This document shows positions 54,329 to 64,000 of a DNA stretch of 64,000 bases, in pieces. Below the pieces are notes generated by a model. It did not search any database. It was not told the DNA's origin and was given only the letters and a program-made list of their open reading frames with translations. The position numbers and the translations under genes are program-made. Numbering within the stretch: the first letter of the stretch is position 1; the number at the start of each line of letters is the position of its first letter. Origin of the DNA: Aphrocallistes beatrix (Eukaryota; Porifera; Hexactinellida; Sceptrulophora; Aphrocallistidae); the NCBI GenBank assembly GCA_963281255.1, contig OY725506.1, forward strand, positions 787,001-851,000, given 5' to 3'.

Positions 54329-55783
54329 ATGTCTGAAATATACGCGGAACTCCCAGAAGACACAGAAGACATTTATGCAGACTTGGAAGATGAACTTAAC
54401 AAGGCCGGATACGACCCCGGAGATTTAACTGGCCCCGAACCAGTGTCCGTGCCAGCCCCTGCACTCCCTACTCGCAACCAGACTGGCATACCTGCTAGGG
54501 AATCTCCCCAACCTGTGAAACAGGCTGGAAACTACAAGGCTAAGAAAGAGAAACAAGTTCCGAATCAGAAGAAAGTAATTACGACAAAACAGCCAACTCA
54601 GAAGCCCAATCCAGCGGTGATGGGGGCGCCCATGGTATCCAAAGACATGCTGAATCAACGGAGGCTTTTGAAGAAGGTTGGGGAGCGAAATGAACCTCAC
54701 AAGAGTGAAGATTCCGAAGTGAAAGTGGATTTCAGAGCCAATCTGAGAAAAGTGGCTCCATCTCCCGCGAAAAAAACGCCCCCGCTGCTTAAACCAAAAC
54801 CCTCCGTATCTGCTCTTTCAATTGAATCGAAAAAAATCTGCTACAAACGTAGACCACTGACTGTTGTAGACCTCTCCAACCCTCCAGTCATCGACCGTGA
54901 GAAAAAACCAAGACTAATCCTGGACCCAGGAAACGACACATACGATAATGCATTTGATGATGGCGATCTATATGATGACGTAGAGGTAGTGAGAGGATCC
55001 CTTACGAACGGTAGCGAGTCAACGGAACAAGATGTCTATGACGACGTAGAGAATATGAATCCGGATTTGGACGGGGACTTTTATGATGATGTGGAGAATA
55101 TAGGAATTACTCGAGGCAAATCACCTGAGCTTTATGATGATGTAGAAAACGTAGGAATACGTCGTGGCAAATCTCCTGAGTTGTACGATGATGTCGAGAG
55201 TGTAGGAATCACGCGTGGAAAATCTCCAGAGCTCTATGATGATGTTGAAAACGTAGGCATTCCTCGCAGCAAATCTCCTGAGCTCTACGATGACGTAGAA
55301 AGTATAGGCTCTCTGACTCAGTCTCCAATGAAGGAGGAGTTGTACGATGAAGTGCCTGAATCCAAGCTTGAAGTGAAGGGTGCAGTTTCCAGGCCTAAGC
55401 TAAGCGCTTCACAAGAAAAGAAGTTTCGCAAGAAACAGCAAGAAATGGAAAAAAAGCGCCAAAAGGAAATTGAAAAAAATGCCAAGGAAATGGAGAAAAA
55501 GCGCAAAGTATTTTTTGAATATTACAACATTAAGGAAGGCGATAAACCACTCTTGGTAGCTCAAGTCACGAGCGAGAATGATTTGAGGGGAAAGCAAAAT
55601 CTGGTAATCGAAGTCGGTGCAATTGTCCACGTGTTATGCAAACAACACAAGAAAATGCCTAAAGGTGCATGGCTGGCAGAAAAGGCTGATAAATCAGCGA
55701 TCGGATTCATTGCGCCTGATGTCTTAAACCAAAACATGCTTCCGACCTACGACGATACAGAGTTGTACAGTACTACCGACTAG
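54329..55783 (+). CDS. ADAP/FYB-like adaptor with ITAM, YDDV repeats and helical SH3
   Basis: 484 residues from the ATG at 54329, intronless; the frame is open upstream to 54197 but that part looks like 5' UTR. The N-terminus reads MSEIYAELPEDTEDIYADL, an ITAM pattern (YxxL-x7-YxxL). A Pro/Lys-rich linker follows, then seven YDDVE motifs plus one YDEV (about 54964-55350), four in 17-residue repeats of the type ELYDDVENVG + RGKSP. Then come a charged helix (EMEKKRQKEIEKNAKEMEKK) and a C-terminal helical-SH3-like domain (LVIEVGAIVHVLCKQ, GAWLAEK, SAIGFIAPDVL). In mammals, ADAP (FYB1) YDDV tyrosines bind the SLP-76 SH2 domain and its hSH3 domain binds membranes. The same role next to Src/Syk-type kinases is inferred. 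The polyadenylation signal is at 56350. Confidence 0.82.
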   Translation: MSEIYAELPEDTEDIYADLEDELNKAGYDPGDLTGPEPVSVPAPALPTRNQTGIPARESPQPVKQAGNYKAKKEKQVPNQKKVITTKQPTQKPNPAVMGAPMVSKDMLNQRRLLKKVGERNEPHKSEDSEVKVDFRANLRKVAPSPAKKTPPLLKPKPSVSALSIESKKICYKRRPLTVVDLSNPPVIDREKKPRLILDPGNDTYDNAFDDGDLYDDVEVVRGSLTNGSESTEQDVYDDVENMNPDLDGDFYDDVENIGITRGKSPELYDDVENVGIRRGKSPELYDDVESVGITRGKSPELYDDVENVGIPRSKSPELYDDVESIGSLTQSPMKEELYDEVPESKLEVKGAVSRPKLSASQEKKFRKKQQEMEKKRQKEIEKNAKEMEKKRKVFFEYYNIKEGDKPLLVAQVTSENDLRGKQNLVIEVGAIVHVLCKQHKKMPKGAWLAEKADKSAIGFIAPDVLNQNMLPTYDDTELYSTTD

Positions 55784-56349
55784 TGCGTGGGGGGAAGGAG
55801 TATTTGATGGCCAATTGAACCTGCTTTTGTAACTAATTTATAGATATAACTACCACAATGGCCTTGTTTAGTTGTACGGCATTTTGCGACTAGCTTTGAA
55901 TGTATTATATTTCCATTAGCACCTCTGTGATTCTTTTGAATGCATCTGTATTAATGACTTGTCATGTATTATCTTGTTGGGAAATCCTTAATTGTATTGG
56001 GTTAGACATATGGGTTAAGTTAGGTACAGTTCACTTAATAATGTATTAGATTTGTTCACAGCAACAAACATGTTTGGGTTAAATCCTGATTGTGAAAGAA
56101 GTACTAAAGACTGCGTCTGCTAACTATAGTTATTTCTTGATGTAGACCATGTTAGTGTACACTCCGTTATGACTCATTTGCAGATTCCTTTGCTACGGAG
56201 ACAGCAATAGGTGATATCTCTGTTGGTATGATGTGACTCGATTATTTGACGTGATTATATCTTTCATTTTTATGAAGAAGAAAACCCCCGGTGATATACC
56301 TGAAACTGTTTTTATGTGCCAATAAGTGGGAGAAGTATGAAATGAATCC

Positions 56350-56355
56350 AATAAA
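56350..56355 (+). promoter_or_regulatory. Polyadenylation signal of the ADAP-like gene
   Basis: AATAAA in ccaataaaatattg, 567 bp after the stop, which would give a long 3' UTR; no nearer canonical hexamer was noted. Confidence 0.4.
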
Positions 56356-58749
56356 ATATTGTATAATCAGCAAAAATTGTTTTGGAGATTAATTTTAAGT
56401 GAATTTCTTATATATAAACTCACTACAAAATCGCAACGTTGATCTGCGTATTGAAATTGAGTCTACACCTCCATTGCGATATCGTTTCTCTTCAATACAA
56501 CCTCCAAATCATGCCTGATAAGGTTATCTGTGTCAGTAAATCAAAACGAAGCCACACAATTAAATAAACACTGACATTTGATACAAATGTCTACATCGTA
56601 ACTACTCTGGCATTTATTTCCCCAAAATCCTTGGTCCAATCAATGTGTTCCACAAACAATTGAAGTAATATTTAATATTATTTACTCTTAATTGCTTCCC
56701 AACAACAGATGCAAACTAATACATTACTGACCTTTATTATTCCAATATTTCCTTGCACAAGTTCGTATTTTCTTAGTAGGTTTAGGATTATTGGAGCATC
56801 CGTGCCATTTCCCTAACATTTTCACAGATAACTAATTATACTGGGAATTTCTAAATGATAAATTAGCTAATTATTCCAGTAAGGAGATGTAGTAGTAGTA
56901 GTATTATATTCAAATTTCTAACAACCCCAATACATAGCAGCAACACAAATCGTACCAGTAGAATGTATGCTCCAATTCACACACTGATGCTGTTTTAGCT
57001 ATTCTTCGCATCTGTTCAAATACCTTGGAAATAAGCAGATAAACTGAATATATTCTTTCATCTCAGGTGAACGAAACCTTTTTCCGTCTGCCCTTCATCA
57101 GAATTGCAATTAGCTAATCTATTCGTTTGTCTACTTTGCAAGATAGTCCAGCCTGACTTACCTATCTAAGACCACAGCTGTTAAAACTCTCCTCAACTCT
57201 GCTTGCTTATTTAGCACAAATTCTAACTTAAGCATATTTTCTACTTTGCATGTTTGTGGAATTCTTTTTTCTATATAAACACACACACCCACGTATAGAG
57301 ACACAAGTGTATGAAATATTTCCCAAATCCGACCATGTTTGATAGTAAGAATCATTTCAAAGTGTTTAGAGTCCATTTTGCAAGATGAATTGGATTACAC
57401 AAAAGTTATTTGAACTCGAGATGCATCATCGAAGTGATATAAGCTTTCATTAATACGCAATATCAACACCGAAAAATTGATAATTAAAATGACTCACATT
57501 ATCTTTTTTATATTTCCCATTATCCAATCATAGATCGAGATGTTAATGGGAGGTATACGCCCATATTTCCTTTCAGGCATGATTACAATCTCCAAAATTA
57601 ATAGAGGTGAAATGGTTAGGGGTAATAATCATCTGCATATAGAGAATAATCAATTCTTGGTTGATATATCACTAAATTTATTGCAGAGACGGTACGTTGC
57701 TCTTAGGCCATTCAAGATAAATGTTCAAACTACTATTCTGATCATATCGGAAAATTAAAGCAGTATTACTGGTAGAATTTTTACCAAAGGTTATTTAGTT
57801 CAATAAAATTTGATTCTAATCTGACAAATAATGTCATCAAATAGCATGAATGTCAGGAATTAGGTGGCTTTCATAAATTATATTTGTAGGATATTATATA
57901 GGATGTTGTATGACAACAACAACAATGCCATTAGAGCAAATTATCTCAAATTTAATGAAAGCTGAAGTGAAAAGGCGACATAATCTCTAATAGAAGCAGC
58001 GCCAATCCTTAATCAATACATTGTGTAATATAAATTTTTGAGACAAAATTTATCGAAACTAAATCATTCATTCTTGAAATTTAAAATACTTTTCTATAAG
58101 ATGATATTCAAATGTCTTAAATTGATACGGACACATTCCTTACCAAAAAATATTATTTCAAAAATGATCCAATTGTAAAGCATTTGACAATGGTCCAGCT
58201 TATACAACTAATTAAAACCCGCAATGTATAGTTACATGAAAGTATGCTGCAAATGTTCTAGATTATTCACAGCCATGCTGACCTTCATACAAACAATTCC
58301 ACTCACAGATGGGATGCATGGCAGCTTTCCAGCCAGTTTAATTTGACCTCTGTGCATTAAATATCTCAGCAGACATAACCAATGACTAAATAATCGGAAT
58401 CTTGAAACCTGTGTATATGGAATGACTGTTCTTTGAACTGGTTTGCACTGATAGCACCTGGGCCAGGATGAAATTAATAATTCCTCCTTCACCGCTTTGA
58501 AAATAGATATGTAGATTAATAATCAGTTATTTCTATACCTTACAAATTTGCTTTGTGTTTCTTTCAGTCATTTAAGTGACCAAATATGGTATCTCTCATG
58601 CCATGAGTTAATCAATATAGTCAACTCCATTTTTAAACATTTTGTTTTTCTGAAATAATTTGATCACGTTTTCATCACAAGGATACGTAATACGTAATAC
58701 ATATAGATGTGTTCCTCTACTATTTCCTGTGCGAACCTACTTTTGAACC

Positions 58750-58826
58750 ATGAGATGACACAATTTCCTCGTGAATGAGATGACACAATTTTCCTCGTGA
58801 ATGAGATGACACAATTTTCCTCGTGA
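58750..58826. repeat. 26-bp tandem repeat, three copies
   Basis: Three copies of atgagatgacacaattttcc plus tcgtga, the first lacking one T. Confidence 0.85.
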
Positions 58827-61800
58827 AGCCTGTAGTCAGGCTAGATAATATCAGGCGATGAATTTAGCACAAGAAATCATGACTAATTTTCTCTAAAGCA
58901 CATATGGTTTTATTGCAAAACTATCTCTTTCTCGTATTGCCATGGTAAACTCTCTCTCTTATTTCAACAAGTCTACTCCTGACCTAGAATTAGCTGAATT
59001 GCCTATCGGTATATTGAATACTAGCTTCTTAATCAGAAACATCATACACATACGCTAGTTCCAGGAGTGTACTTAATTGTACCAGTTGGAATATGTCTAC
59101 TAATTTATTCAGGTAATTCGTATATAAAATATAATTATTATTTATAGAAATTGCTATAATAGGAAGTATTTACATGATTAGTAATTCTGCCGCCTAATTT
59201 GTGCCACTGATTTATTTTTCAGAAAACAAGACACATCATTTTAGCACAGGCATAAAACGAATCATCACCGTTTAATTTGTACACAAGACCTGTAGGCACT
59301 TCCTCTGAAAACTAAAAGTCTGTATTTTTTCTTACAAAAGTACCTAATCTAATAACAGTAGAGTCTAATCGTTAGTTAATTCCAGTCAGTCGGATTGAGT
59401 CCTATTCATTTTCACCATCAAGGACTTCGTTGTGAATATACGTAGGCATTCTTACAGCGGACATTTGTAGAAAGATTATTCAACTGTATTTTTACTGATC
59501 TACATAAAACCCGCCTGTTTGATTTGCTATGCTGCAGATTCCTGTCACTACTGAATCGAATGCTGAATTGTATAAATCTTCAGTTCATAATTGAGGATGT
59601 GGCGAAATCTTAAACTGAGGAATGGAAACTCAATTAGAATTAGTTCAAAAGGAAGCGTTTAGAAAGATAATTCGTACTTCCTGATCAGATGTGCATACAC
59701 ATGCAACATCATAGTAACCGTTCGTATTTAACTTTAAATAATATATGTTGCAAAAATCGACATTAGTTCTAAATTTACTAACCTGATATCACACAATGCT
59801 TTCGCCATGTAATATTTCTAAGGTAACAAAGTTAAACATAACATAGGTAAGTAATTTATTTTGGAAATTTGAACTTCCGGAATGAAACTCCTACCACATG
59901 TCCATGCACACGATGCACAATGAGTGGTTTAAAATGATTAACCATCCTTATTGAAAGTATTGAACTAACACAAGAATGTCTTATCAATTAATTATTTGAT
60001 AATACAGGATTCATCATAGCTATAATAGTGCCAGCACTCAGGGAAATATGTACTTCTTACTTCCTTTTATTGGGATTAAATTAAAATGGTAGAATGCTTA
60101 ACTCAGACACTTCAATAGTAAACGATAGGAGTGTACCCAATAATCCACTTCTTTCTACACCCAAGCTATTTTATATGTCAAAACTTTCCAGCAAGTAATG
60201 CAAATTGACAATTCGAAATCATTTTCCAAAATGGTCATCAATTATTCAAAATTGTGGGTAGTTCACATCTGGATGAACTTTCTAAAAAAACCCGACAATA
60301 TTAGCTCATGGAATCTTAGAAAAGATTATTTAAAATCATTTTTAGAAATCTTGCAAATGCATTGAACTCTTTCTACTATTACGGAAATGTACACAGAATG
60401 GTAGATTTATATGGATTTGGTATTTACTGGACAAACATTGCAACAACCATAAATTTGAATTTTCATTTATGGATCAAGGTTGCCTCGGTACACAAGTGCA
60501 TACGTATGTGAATTGCTTTTTTTTGCTTTCCAAATAGAAATAAGCTAATGATTGAATTGATCCCTTCAACAGGGATTCTTTCGCACGAATTAACAAGTCA
60601 ATGCATGCCAACAACTATGGGTTTCTAATATTAGAATGTTTTCTATTCTAGCAAAATGATTTATGATCAAAGCATCGCTTCCAGTAAATATGTAAATAAT
60701 CGATACTCGTTTCGAGTGATGATCCACAGACGTATCCAAAATTAAGATGTGAGCCCGCCCTCCCGTTTTCATGATATTATTTGGTCATTTTGATAGACGT
60801 TTCTTATATAAATGATATTTTAAAATTGTCCTTAACTATCCCTTATCTGACCCCAAGATCCAAGAGGATATGAAAATATAACTTCCTATTTGAAGCCATT
60901 ACGTATTTAGTTATAGTAACCTAATCGCAATTAAAATAGATTGAACCAATGTCTGTAACCAAGCAATGAATACGTCTTGATGCAATTTAGTAATCCAATA
61001 TATGGGAAGTGATATACGCACAGACCTACCAGATATTCCGTTACCAATTACGGCATAGGATCATATCCTAATTACGGAGTAATTAGTATAGGGTTTCAGA
61101 GTTATAATTATACAATCCTCTCCCTAGCTATTCTCAGGAGTAGAGTACGTATTCGTGACTTAACTCACTGCTACATCATATCGAGATAACGATGACTTGA
61201 GGAGTATATTTTAAGGTTGAGATAATTATTTTATGAAGTTACAATGAATCACTATATATGATCGGAGTTGCCTGTAAGTACTTCTAAACACACACACATG
61301 TTACGATTTTGTAACATTACTTCACAGTTATCATTCTACTATTGAAACCTCAATAAGCTGGATGTTACTTAGAAATTTATTGGCTTATACATAAGAAACG
61401 AGGAGACAGATAACCTCTTCTTTTGGTCGATTTAGTGTACGCCAGATTTAAAAACATTATGTCCCTTTGTTGAATGGAATTCCCAAAAGGAAATGAATAT
61501 TTCCGTCTTAATTCCTTATTACTTATGGTCGTGTCACGATTGCATACACTCGATATAATTTAAAATATGAACGAAATCCAAATATTCTAGTTTACTAATT
61601 TTGGATTGTTTCATAATTGCTTATGTCTATATTCAGAAAAATCGACTAGCCGACTAACCTCTTGCAATCGCTGCCGATGAATTAGTAATTTCAGAACTGA
61701 AAAATATCAATCAACTTTCTCAGGAGCTATTCTCACTGCTATCAGTAAGATAATGCAATGGAATTCACTACGTGTGTGCAGCCACAACACACTAATTGAT

Positions 61801-62173
61801 AGTGAATGTGTAACTGTAAGAATTTTTGAAATATTCTTCACTTGCTTTTACTTGCCCAACATTTATTACCTAATTAATGTATCTAATAAATTCTTGATTG
61901 ATTGAAGGAGGAGAAACTGATTACAACTCTCATCGGTATTATGAGATAAGGATTCTCGAGATATTTGTGTGCCATCCTCTTTTCTCCCAGTTAATTGATG
62001 GTATTTCATATGTGGTAATTAAGTGATATTTGCCTTGTATATTCTAATAGCAACTCGGTCACGAATGTTATCGGCCGTAATTTATACTTCTATTAATGAT
62101 TTCCAGAATATCGATGTTCTTCCATTTGTATATAGATAATTTAAATAAATTCGTTGAGTATTACGGTGCTCGT

Positions 62174-62218
62174 GTAAGGAGCGTAAGGAATGTAAGGAAT
62201 GTAAGGAATGTAGGGAGC
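62174..62218. repeat. 9-bp tandem repeat (gtaaggaat)n
   Basis: Five units, the outer ones gtaaggagc and gtagggagc. Confidence 0.8.
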
Positions 62219-62893
62219 ATAAGTTGATTTCAGCCAATATATTAATTAAAAGCTAACCTGCATTATATAGCAATAAGATGAGATAGACAGGGAATACCAT
62301 AATGGAAATGTGTAAAATTAATTGACCTCGGTAAAACATTTGGCATAGGACCTTTGCATTCAATCAGGAATTAAAGCGGTCAGCCGCAGCAGAATATTGC
62401 ATGACCGCCGCTTACCAATAAGACAGATAGTGTGTGTACCACTAAACACATTCCAATTACACGTATCGTTACTCAATTCCAGCAAGCTGTAGCGAATATA
62501 CGTAAATCCTCCTTAATAACTAATGAATTGCTAATTTGACACAATAAGTAACCGAAGTATTTGAATAGAACTAGATTCCAAATGTTAGTTTCCATATTAA
62601 AGTGTAATTTTACAGAACTGCAACTGGAACTGCAGACGCTAGGTTATTAACACTAGATATTACATTGAATGTGGTGAGATAACCTTCCACTTAAATCTTC
62701 CACAATGATCTAGATTTCTTACATATTTTAGGATGTAAACCCAAAATTTGAATTTGATATTCACAAACATAAAAGAGATATGATCCAACACTTGGTAAAA
62801 TATTTTGTTCGCCTGGAGAGTTCAAAAACCAACATTACCACAAAGTTTACGTTTAGGATTTAGAACCATATGTACGTGACACGCCTAGATCAA

Positions 62894-62910
62894 GGGGGGG
62901 GGGGGGGGGG
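62894..62910. repeat. Poly-G run
   Basis: Seventeen consecutive G. It may be miscounted in the assembly; runs like this are prone to error and could form a G-quadruplex. Confidence 0.8.
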
Positions 62911-64000
62911 CTATTAACCTGATTTACCAGAACTATTGTTGCATACGCCAATCTGCATTATTTGTGAATCTACGCATCTTACACATGCTTAGACGTAGTT
63001 CTGTTTAAGCTATTTCACTGATTTGCATTTTAATAGCTAATTTAATGGTCGTCATACTGCATGATGCAAATGACACTATCGTGGTAGGTACCTAGCTATG
63101 TCAGTCTAAATGAGGTTACAAAACTATATTAAGTATTGATTGAATCTCTACAAATTCGCGACATTACTTTTATCTGTACTGCATTGATTTCAATAATACC
63201 AAATAATTAGTATTGTTCATGTCTCGAACCTTCTCGCGACCAACTTGCGTCTTTTATTGTGGCAATGATAATTCAGTGTTAATCCTTTTTTCGTATAAAC
63301 CATAGTTGTCATATTGAGAGAGAGAGAGAAAGAGAGCGGAATATCCTGATGTTACTATTTTTAGAAATATAAACTGATCAATTACGTATTGAAAGTACAG
63401 GGTAAAATTTCAGTGGACTTTTGTAAAGAAAACTTTCCATACATTGTTCGTCACTGTTTGTACTTTCAACATTTGTGCATTCTTTAATTGATTGTTTTTG
63501 AGTTTTATGATATAGTCGAGTGTAATGATAACATTCCATCAGAATTAGATTCCCTATTATAGTGTGATTAATCTCTTAGACCTCTTAACCTCTAAAAATA
63601 TACCCTTTCTACATGGCACAACAGTGAAGGTTTAAGTTTATGTCTAATACAAACAATTGTTAGCATTAATAATAAAAGTAATCCTGCTAATCGAATTAAA
63701 CTCCAGAGTTCCTAATTAATCACCAAAAGGTTTTCTTCCTAGACAATCATCTACTCTCAGGAATCTTCGGACGTAATGTTAATAACACGGATTGAATTTC
63801 TCATTCTCAAAAGTAAGACTAAACCAGAGAAACACTAGCCAAACTTAATGAATATTCTTGTCAGATAGCGATTGCCATAGAAATGGTAGCTTCCTATCTG
63901 TAAGAGAAGCTAATTATCATTATTCCTCGCTTAAGGTTTCACATACCAGTTGCAATGCCATAGAACTAGCAATTCCCTAGCATTTATTTTGGATTTATGG

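Larger units (their letters stand above)
55790..64000. other. Long gene-free tail
   Basis: 8.2 kb of AT-rich sequence without any ORF over about 90 codons, recognisable exon, RNA gene or MITE. Only small repeats stand out: 58750-58826, 62174-62218, 62894-62910 and a GA run at 63319-63338. It could hold introns or regulatory DNA of a gene beyond the window. Confidence 0.5.

Noticed and set aside
1-64000. tRNA, rRNA or autonomous transposase genes
   Set aside because: None recognised by eye on either strand; small RNA genes could still be missed without a covariance-model search.

Overview
This is nuclear DNA from an invertebrate animal. The window is AT-rich. It carries intron-bearing orthologues of metazoan cytoskeletal and ciliary genes (dynactin p150, CEP89, MYCBP-associated protein), a NACHT-LRR immune receptor, an ADAP/FYB-like adaptor, and many short non-autonomous DNA transposons. 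A 7-dehydrocholesterol reductase argues against insects and nematodes, which lack sterol synthesis. I cannot name the phylum; a non-bilaterian (for example a sponge) or a lophotrochozoan would both fit.

Layout. 1-4591 (-): a DUF4139-type protein with a complete ubiquitin-like domain inside it; its 2.5-kb second intron holds an intronless alpha/beta hydrolase on the + strand. 4904-7540 (-): GC-rich, intronless MYCBPAP. 9473-12844 (-): intronless DED-like/NACHT/LRR receptor. 12845-16300: no gene, but a mitochondrial ND4-like relic and several MITEs. 16302-22611 (-): DCTN1, rebuilt here as 11 exons and 1233 codons. 23453-32808 (-): a 15-exon, 1307-codon gene with RA-like domains and two WW domains that I could not assign to a named family. 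34873-37100 (+): DHCR7 and mitochondrial ribosomal protein S16. 37819-39964 (-): two tandem hnRNP A/B-D type RNA-binding genes. 41043-50359 (+): CEP89 in 11 exons. 54329-55783 (+): a cytosolic adaptor with an ITAM-like N-terminus, seven YDDVE motifs and a helical-SH3 end. 55784-64000: no gene seen.

Gene structure is two-sided. Eight of the eleven genes have uninterrupted coding regions, while DCTN1, CEP89, the RA-WW gene and the DUF4139 gene carry most introns. The repeats are very well preserved. There are three pogo/Tigger-like MITE families with TA target sites and several hAT-like families with 8-bp target duplications. There are at least three insertions of one element into another repeat, and foldback elements carrying internal tandem arrays. 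Exon joins given below were worked out by hand from GT/AG (one GC/AG) sites and reading phase; the DCTN1 and RA-WW models sum to exact multiples of three.

Functionally the genes are mostly unrelated neighbours: microtubule transport (DCTN1), cilium/centrosome (CEP89, MYCBPAP), innate immunity and tyrosine-kinase signalling (NLR, ADAP-like), sterol synthesis (DHCR7), mitochondrial translation (MRPS16) and mRNA processing (two hnRNPs).
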